Source: Mobilisporobacter senegalensis
GTDB taxonomy: Bacteria; Bacillota; Clostridia; Lachnospirales; Lachnospiraceae
Length of the DNA: 63,261 nt
Assembly: GCF_003752155.1 (NCBI RefSeq)
Contig: NZ_RJVG01000014.1
Coordinates: 22,262 to 85,522, forward strand
Reading direction: 5' to 3'
Shown in pieces: positions 7,840-16,871 of the stretch (the first letter of the stretch is position 1; each line of letters opens with the position of its first letter). The position numbers were made by a program, and so were the translations under genes. The notes beneath the pieces were generated by a model. It was not told the origin of the DNA and made no database searches. It was given only the letters and a program-made list of their open reading frames with translations.

Positions 7840-9180
7840 TTATACCTCCTTAAATGCCTGTGTTCTTCTGAAATTCCAGAAAGATACACTTCCAATAAAT
7901 ATAAATAGGATGATACACATTACTGCAGCCATATCATACATTTGATGTGTCAGAGTCAATTTATAAATCCAGGATATTAAAATATCTGTATCTCCTGCCA
8001 ATTGATAATTTGCATTTACTGGCCCGCCTTCCGTTAAGAAGTAAATAGCACCAAATCCATTAAAATTACCTGCCAGATTCATAATAACTAGTGGGGCTGT
8101 TGCTTTATAGACCAGCGGAAAGGTTATCTTTCCGAAAATCTGAAATCCATTGGCACCATCTATACTCGCAGCTTCATATAATTCTTTATCAATATTAGAT
8201 AGGATACCCTGAATCATTATCATGAACATAGGAAACCCCATCCATAGATTTACTAAAATTATCGTGATCTTAGCCAGGAAAGGATCCGTCAAAAACGGAA
8301 CTCTTTGATCTGCTAAGCCTAACTCAATAAGCAGCTGCCCGATTGGTCCGAATTGTCCGTTCAATAGATTCTTAAATACCAGGAGTGAAATTAATTGTGG
8401 AATCGCCCACGGCAAGATCATAATTCCCCGATATAGTGATTTTAATTTTACATATTTGCTGTTCAAGAGAATCGCTTGAAACATTCCAAAAAAATATGTA
8501 GAAAATGTTGCACATATGGTCCATATAACAGTCCATATTAAAACAGAGAAAAATGTACCGGACCAGATAGGTACTTTAAAAAGTTTAGTAAAATTTGAAA
8601 AGCCTACCCAGTCAATTAAAGTCCCAGGTGGCAGATGATTTTTATTATAATTTGTGAAAGCAGTTAAGAACGAGAAAGCAATTGGCATGATTACTGTAAA
8701 TGCTATTAATAACAAAATAGGGGACAGTACCACATAAGGAAATGATTTTTTTAAGAGGGTTCTTAAACTCTCCTTAAAAGTTGGGCATTTTCCTTGTTTC
8801 TCCATCATCTTTCCTGTAAAATATGCATCCTTTAAATTTAAAGAAAAGATAAGCAGGATAATGGTAAAGATAATTATTGTAATAATTCCATTAATTAAAA
8901 GTATAGTGGAATGATCTCCATTTCTGGCTCCCGCTTTCGTTCCAAGAGTTACAAATCCCCATATGCCTTTGGTAAGGAATCCACCATGAAGACGGAATTT
9001 AAAATGCTTGATAAGACCATTTGCATATTCAATCCAATAACCTGTCATCATTTCAATCCCAATGAAAGATAGCTGCATGGCAAAAAAGAGTAACCCCTTC
9101 CATCTTTGCTTACCAATAAAGAACTGTCCTCCACCCCATATAAAAACAGATAGTAAGGTAGATATTCTCCTTTTCGTCAT
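7840..9180 (-). CDS. malF: Maltodextrin ABC transporter permease, MalF type
   Basis: A roughly 446-aa membrane permease. It has the Firmicutes-style N-terminal extension with extra helices (STLLSVFIWGGGQFFIGK, then a second segment near residue 100), then the core domain with EAA loop EAASIDGANGFQIFGKITFP. It is the first gene of the operon. Three in-frame starts are close together (9201, 9186, 9180). The ribosome binding site AAAGGAG lies inside the longest version, so 9180 (10-nt spacing) or 9186 (4-nt) is preferred. Transcription should start near 9248, inside the operator-bearing promoter. Confidence 0.88.
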   Translation of the reverse strand: MTKRRISTLLSVFIWGGGQFFIGKQRWKGLLFFAMQLSFIGIEMMTGYWIEYANGLIKHFKFRLHGGFLTKGIWGFVTLGTKAGARNGDHSTILLINGIITIIIFTIILLIFSLNLKDAYFTGKMMEKQGKCPTFKESLRTLLKKSFPYVVLSPILLLIAFTVIMPIAFSFLTAFTNYNKNHLPPGTLIDWVGFSNFTKLFKVPIWSGTFFSVLIWTVIWTICATFSTYFFGMFQAILLNSKYVKLKSLYRGIMILPWAIPQLISLLVFKNLLNGQFGPIGQLLIELGLADQRVPFLTDPFLAKITIILVNLWMGFPMFMIMIQGILSNIDKELYEAASIDGANGFQIFGKITFPLVYKATAPLVIMNLAGNFNGFGAIYFLTEGGPVNANYQLAGDTDILISWIYKLTLTHQMYDMAAVMCIILFIFIGSVSFWNFRRTQAFKEV

Positions 9181-9232
9181 TACCATACTTCTCCTTTCCA
9201 TGCCTATAATATACTGTTATAAATGCCTGTTG

Positions 9233-9246
9233 CTTAAGCGCTTAAG
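9233..9246. promoter_or_regulatory. LacI-type operator at the malF transcription start
   Basis: CTTAAGCGCTTAAG is a perfect 14-bp palindrome with the central CG typical of LacI-family operators. It overlaps the predicted transcription start of the operon, between malF and the divergent LacI-type gene, so bound repressor should block initiation. Confidence 0.75.
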
Positions 9247-9254
9247 TTAATTAC

Positions 9255-9283
9255 AATTTATCATTATTAATTATTCTTGTCAA
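9255..9283 (-). promoter_or_regulatory. Promoter of the maltodextrin operon
   Basis: On the minus strand, -35 TTGACA (9278-9283, perfect), 17-bp spacer and -10 TAAATT (9255-9260). The predicted start near 9248 places the CTTAAGC palindrome at about +2 to +15. Confidence 0.7.
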
Positions 9284-9346
9284 GATATATTGCACAATTT
9301 ATCTTCTATTTTTTTTGATTTTTTGTATTTATTGCACTATTATTTT

Positions 9347-9369
9347 ACTTAACTCTAGTTTTGTTAAGT
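9347..9369. promoter_or_regulatory. Second possible operator near the regulator gene
   Basis: Inverted repeat ACTTAAC (9347-9353) and GTTAAGT (9363-9369), 9-bp spacer. It shares the CTTAA half-site with the palindrome at 9233-9246, so it may be an auxiliary or autoregulatory site. No binding evidence. Confidence 0.4.
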
Positions 9370-9568
9370 GAAATTATTTTTAGCCTTTCTCATATTTTAT
9401 AAGTGGTATCGTATTTCATATTAATTAATTTAAGTGAGTGAAATTATGATAAAAGTTCTACCGTATCCATGAATTATTCCTGGCAGATTCAATTCATTGA
9501 ATCATTCAAATCTTTTGTGCTATAATGGATTTAATATTTTATTTGTACCTGGGAAGGATTGGTATATT

Positions 9569-10483
9569 ATGAGAAAAGAAAAAGTTACTATGAAAGATAT
9601 AGCCAAAGAAGTGAATGTTTCTTTAGCTACTGTATCCTATGTGCTCAATCATTCTGAAAAAGAAAAAATAAGCCATGACACAAGAATTAAAGTTTTAGAA
9701 ACGGCCAAACGAATGGGTTATACTCCAAATCAGGCTGCAAGATCCTTAGCCAATAAAAAAAGCAACTTAATCGGTATCATTGTTAACCTTAGCAGAACTG
9801 CCTCTTCAAGTATGAAATACCAAAGCCTGGATCTTGCAAGTGAACTTCAAGCCCAAATTTATAATGCCGGCTATGATACCATTCTTTCCATTACACAGGA
9901 ATTAGAAGATATCCAGATAAAATATAAGCACTCATTAGAAGCTGTTTTTATTATTGATATTAATGAAAAAGCACTTAAAAAAATCACTAATCATTATTAT
10001 GTTCCCCTTATATTTCTTGACTGTGATTTTGAAGATGGCCTATTCTACAAAATCCTGCCGGACTACAGCCTTATGATAGAAAAAGCCAAACAAATGCTGG
10101 GCGAAGAGCACCCTTTTCTTGTTATGGAAAGTATTATCAATAATCGGATGAAAGAACAGATTTTTGCTGACTTTGAGAAAGATGATATCTTTGTTAGTAA
10201 AAGGAATACCAGCCTAAAAGATTTTTTAGCTAAAAAGACCTCCAGAAAGGGAATTGTCATAGGAGATACACTAGCTTCCCAAGTAGAACGTTACATTGAT
10301 AATAAGCAGATTGTCATCCTATCATCAGATGATGCATCCGACCTTCTGCTGGAAGATACCAGACGTATTGTGGTAAGTAATAAAAGGAAAGCAGAAGTAG
10401 CCATTAATATACTGGAAAAATTAACAAACCTTTCTTATGATGAGAATGGAAATACACGAATTTTCCTGTGTCCGGAAGAATAA
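9569..10483 (+). CDS. LacI family regulator of the maltodextrin operon
   Basis: A 304-aa regulator. The N-terminal helix-turn-helix is classical: VTMKDIAKEVNVSLATVSYV, then the hinge helix NQAARSLANKKS. The rest is a periplasmic-binding-protein-like sugar-sensing domain, shorter and more divergent than the usual 270 or so residues of LacI/MalR proteins. The start at 9569 follows AAGGA by about 10 nt; the upstream ATG at 9497 would add a non-homologous tail. It is divergent from malF with a LacI-type palindrome between them, so control of the malF operon is a strong inference. A hairpin terminator follows at once. Confidence 0.88.
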   Translation: MRKEKVTMKDIAKEVNVSLATVSYVLNHSEKEKISHDTRIKVLETAKRMGYTPNQAARSLANKKSNLIGIIVNLSRTASSSMKYQSLDLASELQAQIYNAGYDTILSITQELEDIQIKYKHSLEAVFIIDINEKALKKITNHYYVPLIFLDCDFEDGLFYKILPDYSLMIEKAKQMLGEEHPFLVMESIINNRMKEQIFADFEKDDIFVSKRNTSLKDFLAKKTSRKGIVIGDTLASQVERYIDNKQIVILSSDDASDLLLEDTRRIVVSNKRKAEVAINILEKLTNLSYDENGNTRIFLCPEE

Positions 10484-10498
10484 AATAAAATACTTATA

Positions 10499-10524
10499 AA
10501 GGGACTGTATTTGCACAGTCCCTT
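10499..10524 (+). terminator. Intrinsic terminator after the LacI-type gene
   Basis: AAGGGACTGT / ACAGTCCCTT, a 10-bp perfect stem with a 6-nt loop (10509-10514), 16 bp after the stop codon. The 3' T-run is short. Confidence 0.75.
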
Positions 10525-10556
10525 ATCTGTTATATATGCTCCTTATTTCAACTCAT

Positions 10557-11420
10557 TTAATAAAACGAAAAATAATGTGCAACTTTTTCTAATTCACTTG
10601 GAAATTCTTCAATTACTTCTTTTAAATTATCTTCTGTCAGGCCTAAATTCCCCATGGCTTTTTTACTGATCGTATGATTTAGGTTGAGTCCCAATAGCTT
10701 TTCATAATATTCTGTACTAATTACATCTGCAACATAAATAAGCTGTACTTCTTCAAAATTAGATTTAGCTGCAAAAGGTGTATGATGAAATTCGACTATA
10801 TTAGTAATATCTTCTCGTATATTCCACCTTCTGCAAATCCATGCACCAATGTCAGCATGGGTGATTCCACCCATAGCAATACGTTCAGCAACTAATTGAT
10901 GAACACCATTCTTTAATTTTTCTGTTATTTCATCAATAAGATCTGGGAGACAGGTATCTAATGTAATAATTCCTATATCATGTATAAGACCATAAGAGAA
11001 TATCTTGTATTTGTCTCCTATTTTCATTCTTGATGACAGCATGGAGCCTGCCACTGAAGTTCCTAAAACATGTTTCCAATAATGATGCATATTGAAAGTT
11101 CTTGATTTTTTCTCTTTTGTCTTTGGAAACAATTGCAGGGTAATGAAAAAGATCAATAGATTTTGCACCGTCTGCATTCCCAGGTATATCACTGCCTCTT
11201 TGATTGATTTTATTTCTTTATGTAATTGGAAATACCCAGTATTTAGATTTTTCAACATTAACTTATTCAATTCTCCCGATTGGGAAACTTTTTCAATAAG
11301 AATATCAATATCTAATTCAACCGGGTTTTTAAGAAGATCCAGGATTTCACTCACATTTTCAGGTAAATCAGGTAAGTATTCAGAGTTATCCAATATTTCA
11401 AAGATTATATCTCTATCCAT
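10557..11420 (-). CDS. HDOD domain signalling protein
   Basis: A 287-aa protein made almost entirely of one HDOD domain (about residues 10-235): LPDLPENVSEILDLL at the start, GMQTVQNLLIFFITL, YGLIHDIGIITLD and VEFHHTPF. HDOD domains resemble HD phosphohydrolases but usually lack the full metal site. Here HD survives in LIHDIG, but I cannot confirm a complete catalytic set. HDOD proteins act in signalling, often near cyclic-di-GMP or chemotaxis systems; no such partner adjoins. The start at 11420 is chosen because GGAAGGTGG lies directly before it. Confidence 0.8.
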   Translation of the reverse strand: MDRDIIFEILDNSEYLPDLPENVSEILDLLKNPVELDIDILIEKVSQSGELNKLMLKNLNTGYFQLHKEIKSIKEAVIYLGMQTVQNLLIFFITLQLFPKTKEKKSRTFNMHHYWKHVLGTSVAGSMLSSRMKIGDKYKIFSYGLIHDIGIITLDTCLPDLIDEITEKLKNGVHQLVAERIAMGGITHADIGAWICRRWNIREDITNIVEFHHTPFAAKSNFEEVQLIYVADVISTEYYEKLLGLNLNHTISKKAMGNLGLTEDNLKEVIEEFPSELEKVAHYFSFY

Positions 11421-11463
11421 TTTTCCACCTTCCATTCCTATAGATTTTAAATATTATTATAAT

Positions 11464-11497
11464 AATAGGGCGTGTCCCAACTGAACTACGCCCTATT
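11464..11497 (-). terminator. Stem-loop downstream of glyA
   Basis: AATAGGGCGT (11464-11473) and ACGCCCTATT (11488-11497) form a perfect 10-bp stem 37 bp after the glyA stop. The U-tract is weak (ATTATTATAAT), and GGCCTATTCAAATAGG offers an alternative fold, so it may be a leaky terminator. It also lies upstream of the HDOD gene. Confidence 0.55.
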
Positions 11498-11533
11498 TGA
11501 ATAGGCCGTTTCACATTTGGGCCCATCAATTAT

Positions 11534-12775
11534 TTATTTATGCAATGGATATTTGTCTGTTAATTCTTTCACTAACTTCATAGCTTGCTCTCTATTTACT
11601 TCAGCATCTTTTAAAAGCATTACAATAGCCTTGGCGATTACATCCATATCTTCTGGTTTCATTCCTCTGGTAGTAACTGCTGCCGTACCAAGTCTGATAC
11701 CACTTGTTACAAAAGGAGAAGCTGGATCGTTTGGAATCGTATTTTTATTACATGTAATATTGGCCATATCTAACAAATGTTCTGCTTCTTTTCCGGTAAC
11801 GCCTGTATTACGAAGATCCACCAACATAAGATGATTATCTGTACCACCGGACACCAGGTTAATTCCTCTGTCCATAAGCCCTTTCGCCAGTGCCTTAGAA
11901 TTATCAATAATGTCCCTGGCATAAATTTTAAAATCTGGATCTAATGCTTCTTTGAAACATACTGCTTTTGCTGCAATTATATGCATTAATGGTCCTCCCT
12001 GTATTCCTGGGAAGATAGATTTATTTAACTTATACTCGTTTGCAAATTCTTCACTGGAAAGAATCATACCGCCTCTTGGCCCTCTTAGGGTCTTATGGGT
12101 TGTAGTGGTTGTAACGTGTGCATAAGGGATTGGACTTTCATGTAACCCTGCTGCAACAAGACCGGCAATATGAGCCATATCTACCATCAGAAATGCACCA
12201 ACTTCATCTGCTATCTCACGGAATAATTTGAAATCAATCTTTCTGGCATAGGCACTTGCTCCTGCAATAATCATCTTTGGTTTACATTCATGAGCGATTC
12301 TTCTCACTTCATCGTAGTCAATGTATCCATTATCATCTACACCGTAAGGAATAATGTTGTAATAACTTCCTGACATATTTACCGGACTTCCGTGTGTTAA
12401 ATGTCCGCCATGTGCCAGGTTCATGCCCATTACAGTTTCACCGGGTTTTATAAGAGCGAAGTAAACAGCCATATTTGCCTGAGCACCTGAATGAGGTTGT
12501 ACATTTGCATAAGTACAATTATATAATTTCTTTGCGCGTTCTATTGCCAGATTTTCTACTACATCCACATATTCACAGCCACCATAATATCTCTTTGCGG
12601 GATAACCTTCTGCATATTTATTCGTTAAAGGGCTTCCCATCGCTGCCATGACTGCTTTACTTACAAAGTTCTCGGAAGCTATCAGTTCTATATGGTCCTC
12701 CTGCCTGCCGATCTCGTCTTGTATTGCTTTTGCAATATCCGAGTCAAAGGATTTAATCTCATCAAATGAATACAT
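11534..12775 (-). CDS. glyA: Serine hydroxymethyltransferase
   Basis: A 413-aa PLP enzyme that interconverts serine and glycine with tetrahydrofolate, the main source of one-carbon units. Conserved blocks include [39 protein letters not shown] and [14 protein letters not shown], which contains the PLP-binding lysine. Length and order match the family. The start at 12775 follows AATGGAGG; the longer frame to 12823 runs into the leader repeat. Upstream is a duplicated promoter/leader region, so expression may be raised or doubly controlled. No folate or glycine-riboswitch motif was recognised before it. Confidence 0.97.
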   Translation of the reverse strand: MYSFDEIKSFDSDIAKAIQDEIGRQEDHIELIASENFVSKAVMAAMGSPLTNKYAEGYPAKRYYGGCEYVDVVENLAIERAKKLYNCTYANVQPHSGAQANMAVYFALIKPGETVMGMNLAHGGHLTHGSPVNMSGSYYNIIPYGVDDNGYIDYDEVRRIAHECKPKMIIAGASAYARKIDFKLFREIADEVGAFLMVDMAHIAGLVAAGLHESPIPYAHVTTTTTHKTLRGPRGGMILSSEEFANEYKLNKSIFPGIQGGPLMHIIAAKAVCFKEALDPDFKIYARDIIDNSKALAKGLMDRGINLVSGGTDNHLMLVDLRNTGVTGKEAEHLLDMANITCNKNTIPNDPASPFVTSGIRLGTAAVTTRGMKPEDMDVIAKAIVMLLKDAEVNREQAMKLVKELTDKYPLHK

Positions 12776-12814
12776 TTTTCTACCTCCATTGCATTTTTTC
12801 TTTATATTGTACAT

Positions 12815-12929
12815 ATTCGCCAAATACTTCGTGCTTGGCTCACTACTTTCATTATATCATGAACAAGTTCATGATCTTGTTGCATTCGCCAAATACTTCG
12901 TGCTTGGCTCATTGCCTTCATTATATCAT
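12815..12929 (-). repeat. Duplicated promoter/leader repeat upstream of glyA
   Basis: A 46-bp segment occurs at 12815-12860 and 12884-12929, period 69 bp. On the minus strand each copy supplies a perfect -10 TATAAT (12851-12856, 12920-12925) followed by GAGCCAAGCACGAAG and TATTTGGCGAAT. A 9-bp hairpin ATCATGAAC/GTTCATGAT (12856-12864, 12867-12875) separates the copies. So glyA seems to have two promoter copies in tandem. The motifs CAATGAGCC and ATTTGGCGA also occur, in the same order, in the structured element at 57270-57431. Confidence 0.7.
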
Positions 12930-13033
12930 ACAGTTTTCTGAAAATGAATAGAATTTTCCTATATGTTATGAACTTACTTATTAAAATTAATTATTTTATC
13001 TATTATAGGATAACAGTAAGTAAAATCCAAAAA

Positions 13034-13126
13034 ATCAGCATATAATAATCCCGCTCTATTATTTACCAGCGGAATCATTATTGCATTCCGTCTTAATAGA
13101 TATAAAATGGATCATTATATGCTGAT
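13034..13126. repeat. 93-bp element with 13-bp terminal inverted repeats
   Basis: Perfect terminal repeats ATCAGCATATAAT (13034-13046) and ATTATATGCTGAT (13114-13126) surround a second stem CCGCT/AGCGG (13051-13055, 13068-13072). It lies 38 bp after the ptsI stop, so it may be that gene's terminator; there is no clear T-run. A small non-autonomous inverted-repeat element is the alternative. Confidence 0.55.
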
Positions 13127-13163
13127 ATTATCTCTTAACTTATTGTTTGTTATTATTCCAAAA

Positions 13164-14819
13164 TCAAATTTTCTCTAAGATACTATTTTTCACTTCATCT
13201 ACGTTGGTTTCTCTTACTTTCTTTCTAAGTCCCAAAATCAATGAAGGAGAAACTGATAATTCATCAATTCCCATACTTAAGAAAGTTTCTGTTAAAGATA
13301 AATCTGATGCAAGTTCCCCGCAAATACCCATCCAAATACCATTTGCATGCGCATTATCTGCTACCATCTTTATCATCCTTAGAACACCTCTATGATGAGA
13401 ATCATAAATCTTATCTAATTTTGGATTTTGACGGTCAATTGCCAGAGTATATTGTGTTAAATCATTCGTTCCTATACTAAAGAAATCCACTTCTTTTGCA
13501 AGAAGATCACTGATCATTACCGCTGCCGGAGTTTCAATCATAATGCCAAGTTCAACATCTGAGAAAGGAATTCCCTGTTCTTTTAATTCTTCTTTTACTT
13601 CTTCCACGATTTCTTTAATCTCAAGTACTTCTGATACAGAAATAATCATTGGAAACATAATAGAGATTTTACCATAAGCGGATGCTCTGTATAAAGCACG
13701 AAGCTGTGTCTTAAATATTTCTTTACGATCTAAGCAGATACGGATTGCACGGTATCCCATTGCAGGATTTTCTTCATGCTCCATATTAAAATAGTCTACT
13801 TGCTTGTCTGCTCCAATGTCTAAGGTACGAATAATCACTTTTTTACCTGCCATATTCTCTGCTACTGTTTTATATACGATAAATTGTTCTTCTTCCGTTG
13901 GATAATCATTCTTCTCCAGATATAAGAACTCACTGCGGAATAAACCAATCCCACCTGCATCATTCTTAAGTACATTAGCAACATCATTGGCATTACCAAT
14001 ATTCGCATAAATCTTAATCTTTTTACCATCAAGGGTTACATTCTCTTTCCCCTTTAATTGGAGTAATAAAGCTTTCTTTTCCAAATCTTCTGCTTGTTTT
14101 TTCTTCATCTTTGCCAATGTTTCTTCATCTGGATCTACATATACAGTGCCTGTAAATCCATCAACGATTGCAAAGACACCATCATATTCTTCATTTAATT
14201 CCATATTTACACTGATCAGGGCAGGAATGTTCATAGTTCTGGCAAGGATTGCTGTATGGGAATTCGTTGAACCTAATTGAGTTACAAATGCGAGTACTTT
14301 GTCCTTATCAAGTTGAACAGTTTCACTAGGTGCTAAATCATCTGCCAGTATAATCACAGGTTCTGTTGTATTAATAACTTGTTGTGATCCTCCAGAAAGC
14401 ACTGTAAGAATCCTTTCAGAAATATCTTTAATATCTGCTGCACGTTCTTTCATATATGCATCTTCCATAGATGAAAAAATCTTAGCAAAATTATCTCCTG
14501 TGGTTCCTACTGCATATTCTGCATTCACACTTTGAGTTTTTATAATATTTATAATAGAATCCAGATAATCTACATCTTCCAACATCATCTGATGTACTTC
14601 AAAAATAGCGGCATTTGCTTCTCCTACCTCAGCAAGTGCCCTGTTATAAAGTTCTTTTAATTGTTCTATTGCCGTTACTTTTGCTTCTTTAAAGCGTTTT
14701 AATTCAGCTGGAATATCCTCAATACGATTTCTTTTTATTTGGTTCTGCTTTCTCCTATAAAGGGATATCTTACCGATTGCAACTCCTCCAAAAACCCCTT
14801 TACCATTAAATACCTGCAT
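13164..14819 (-). CDS. ptsI: PTS enzyme I
   Basis: A 551-aa phosphoenolpyruvate-protein phosphotransferase, the first step of sugar PTS: it takes phosphate from PEP and passes it to HPr. The phosphorylated histidine lies in GSTNSHTAILARTMNIPAL. The C-terminal PEP-binding barrel is complete: GGIGLFRSEFLYL, MGYRAIRICL, IMIETPAAVM and FFSIGTNDLTQYTLAIDR. The start at 14819 follows AAAGGAG. HPr (ptsH), usually beside ptsI in Firmicutes, is not in this neighbourhood, so ptsI is an orphan here. It sits behind a leader of about 200 nt. Confidence 0.96.
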   Translation of the reverse strand: MQVFNGKGVFGGVAIGKISLYRRKQNQIKRNRIEDIPAELKRFKEAKVTAIEQLKELYNRALAEVGEANAAIFEVHQMMLEDVDYLDSIINIIKTQSVNAEYAVGTTGDNFAKIFSSMEDAYMKERAADIKDISERILTVLSGGSQQVINTTEPVIILADDLAPSETVQLDKDKVLAFVTQLGSTNSHTAILARTMNIPALISVNMELNEEYDGVFAIVDGFTGTVYVDPDEETLAKMKKKQAEDLEKKALLLQLKGKENVTLDGKKIKIYANIGNANDVANVLKNDAGGIGLFRSEFLYLEKNDYPTEEEQFIVYKTVAENMAGKKVIIRTLDIGADKQVDYFNMEHEENPAMGYRAIRICLDRKEIFKTQLRALYRASAYGKISIMFPMIISVSEVLEIKEIVEEVKEELKEQGIPFSDVELGIMIETPAAVMISDLLAKEVDFFSIGTNDLTQYTLAIDRQNPKLDKIYDSHHRGVLRMIKMVADNAHANGIWMGICGELASDLSLTETFLSMGIDELSVSPSLILGLRKKVRETNVDEVKNSILEKI

Positions 14820-14843
14820 ATGTAACTCCTTTCCCACATTCAC

Positions 14844-15038
14844 TCTTCATATTTTCGTTACTCTATCTGATGACTGCCATCTGTGACACTTCCTATTTTT
14901 AAAGAGGAAAATAACAGCCGCTGCGTCCCTGGATAAGTAAAGCTAAAATTCAGTTATGGTTCAAATCACATCTGAATTAAGCTTCACTCTATTTTATACA
15001 TATTTAACAAATTCTATTTCTTACATTCGTTAATATTA
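14844..15038 (-). promoter_or_regulatory. Long, probably structured 5' leader of ptsI
   Basis: The span covers the -10 box and the untranslated leader from a predicted start near 15026. It contains an imperfect stem (14940-14953 with 14972-14984, arms AAGCTAAAATTCAG / CTGAATTAAGCTT), then a second potential fold with GGGACGCAGCGGCTG and ATGGCAGTC. I do not recognise a riboswitch class. Nothing protein-coding was seen. Confidence 0.4.
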
Positions 15039-15061
15039 CTATAATCTACTTTATACGTCAA
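15033..15061 (-). promoter_or_regulatory. Promoter of ptsI
   Basis: Minus strand: -35 TTGACG (15056-15061), 17-bp spacer, -10 TAATAT (15033-15038). Confidence 0.6.
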
Positions 15062-15134
15062 GAGATAGATATATTCCTAATTTTTGTGATTGTTCCTCAT
15101 TTTTACAAAATCACATAATTTATACTATTTTGAA

Positions 15135-15178
15135 GAATGTAACCATGTTGGTATTACACCAATTACACGCTTACATTC
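15135..15178 (-). terminator. Stem-loop after hslO
   Basis: GAATGTAA (15135-15142) pairs with TTACATTC (15171-15178), with an inner TTGGT/ACCAA. It starts 8 bp after the hslO stop. It lacks a long T-run, so terminator function is tentative. Confidence 0.45.
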
Positions 15179-15185
15179 TCCTTGG

Positions 15186-16064
15186 TTATTTGCTTCTCTT
15201 GATAATTTCTTTTAGTTCATTTACTTCAAAATTATAATGTGTATTACAAAAATGACAATTTACTTCAATTGGTTTATCTTCAGCGATCATTTCCCCAATT
15301 TCTTTTTTACCAATACTTACGATTGCTTTTTCAACTCTTTCTTTCGTACAATTACAATGGAATTTTGTTTGGATTGTATCAAGTATATCTAAGCCAAATT
15401 CTCCAAGAATATATTCTAATATCATCTCTGGAGTTTTATTCTCATCTAACAGGCTTGTGATGGATGTAATCTCACCAATCTTCTTTTCTAATTTATCGAC
15501 AATTGCTTCCTCTGCAAATGGCATAAGCTGAATGATAAATCCCCCTGCCTGTTTTACTGTATTGTCTTTATTCATAAGAACACCCAGTGCAACCGAGGAA
15601 GGTACCTGCTCAGAAGTTGCATAATAGTAAGTTAAATCTTCTGCTATTTCTCCTGATACGAGATGAGTTTGTCCTGTATATGGTTCTTTTAATCCCATAT
15701 CTTTAATTACACTGAGAACACCAAGATCCAAAGCTTTGCCTACATCCAATTTTCCTTGTGGATTTGGTGGAAGCATAACCTCCGGATTAAACACATAACC
15801 TTTCACATTTGCATTAGAATCGGCAGTTACTGTAAGGCCGCCAATTGGTCCGCTGCATTTTATCTGGAGAGTTAATAGATCTTTTTCACCTTTCATCATA
15901 CTTCCCATCATACTTCCGGCAGTTAATAATCTTCCCAATGCTGCAGTAGCGATCGGGCTTGTATTATGAACATTTTTTGCATGCTCAACAAGTTCTTTCG
16001 TGGTTGCAGCAAATGCTCTGATTTGGTTATTACCGGCTGTTGCTCTAACTATATAATCTGACAT
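15186..16064 (-). CDS. hslO: Hsp33 redox-regulated chaperone
   Basis: A 292-aa cytoplasmic holdase that oxidative stress activates through its zinc centre. The C-terminal redox switch is intact: CNC (in FHCNCTKERV) and CHFC (in VNCHFCNTHY) supply the four zinc cysteines. The N-terminal core has SPIATAALGRLLTAGSMMG and IQIKC-type segments. The start follows AAAGGAG. It lies 27 bp after the methyltransferase gene in the same direction, so the two are likely one operon. Confidence 0.95.
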   Translation of the reverse strand: MSDYIVRATAGNNQIRAFAATTKELVEHAKNVHNTSPIATAALGRLLTAGSMMGSMMKGEKDLLTLQIKCSGPIGGLTVTADSNANVKGYVFNPEVMLPPNPQGKLDVGKALDLGVLSVIKDMGLKEPYTGQTHLVSGEIAEDLTYYYATSEQVPSSVALGVLMNKDNTVKQAGGFIIQLMPFAEEAIVDKLEKKIGEITSITSLLDENKTPEMILEYILGEFGLDILDTIQTKFHCNCTKERVEKAIVSIGKKEIGEMIAEDKPIEVNCHFCNTHYNFEVNELKEIIKRSK

Positions 16065-16091
16065 TTTATTTCTCCTTTATATGATTGGTTC

Positions 16092-16871
16092 TTACGTATA
16101 TTTTTTATTCTCCTGTCTTCCCTCCCTGGCAATAATATAGATTCTCTCACTATTATCTTTAGGTGGATTATGGGTAAATGCATCCAGTGCTGTAATATAC
16201 AAAAGACCAGCTTCTTCTAATAATTTTTTAATCGTCTCCAATGTATATGCTTTTTGAAAATGTGTCTCATTGAATCGTAGAAAATGATTATTGTCTTCTT
16301 TCACGTAGATCGTTAAATCATATTCATTCATCATTTCATCTTCATAATAATAATTATCCCATATAAAACTACAATCTTCTCGATTCTCAGCAATTGTATT
16401 ATCTGCTAAAATTGCAGAATATTTATATACTGTATTTAGATCAAAAATGAATATTCCCTTTGCATCAAGATAATTATTCACTAATTTAAAAACTCTGAGC
16501 AGATCTTCTTCAGATACAATATAATTTATGCTATCACATATGCTGACAATTGCGGATACTGTTCCGTAAAGTTCAAATTCTCTCATATCCTGCAATAGAT
16601 ACAAAATACTGCTTTCTTTTCCTGAAGAGTTTCTTGCTTTCTCCATTGCAATAGATAACATTTCATCTGAATTATCTATTCCAATCATATCATAACCGTT
16701 CCTTGCAAGCTCTGTTGTAATATTACCCGTTCCGCATCCAAGGTCTGCTACCAAGCCGTCATTTATATTATATTCTTTTAATAATTCAACAAGATATTCA
16801 CTCCATTTTTTATACGGTATATTATCCATAAAGGTATCATATACCTTGGCAAATCCAGTGTACGATTCCAT
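16092..16871 (-). CDS. Class I SAM-dependent methyltransferase
   Basis: A roughly 259-aa cytoplasmic methyltransferase. The SAM-binding motif I is VADLGCGTGNITTELA (about residues 43-58) with acidic motif II GIDNSDEMLS. The rest, with LLQDMREFEL and a C-terminal FQKAYTLETIKKLLEEAGL helix, matches small-molecule-type methyltransferases common in Clostridia. The substrate cannot be read from the sequence. Either ATG at 16880 or 16871 is possible; spacing from AAAGG favours 16871. It is upstream of hslO and probably co-transcribed with it. Confidence 0.8.
   Translation of the reverse strand: MESYTGFAKVYDTFMDNIPYKKWSEYLVELLKEYNINDGLVADLGCGTGNITTELARNGYDMIGIDNSDEMLSIAMEKARNSSGKESSILYLLQDMREFELYGTVSAIVSICDSINYIVSEEDLLRVFKLVNNYLDAKGIFIFDLNTVYKYSAILADNTIAENREDCSFIWDNYYYEDEMMNEYDLTIYVKEDNNHFLRFNETHFQKAYTLETIKKLLEEAGLLYITALDAFTHNPPKDNSERIYIIAREGRQENKKYT

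Noticed and set aside
14844-15026. Cyclic-di-GMP (GEMM) riboswitch before ptsI
   Set aside because: GGGACGCAG and ATGGCAGTC recall parts of GEMM, but the 5' half of the consensus is absent.
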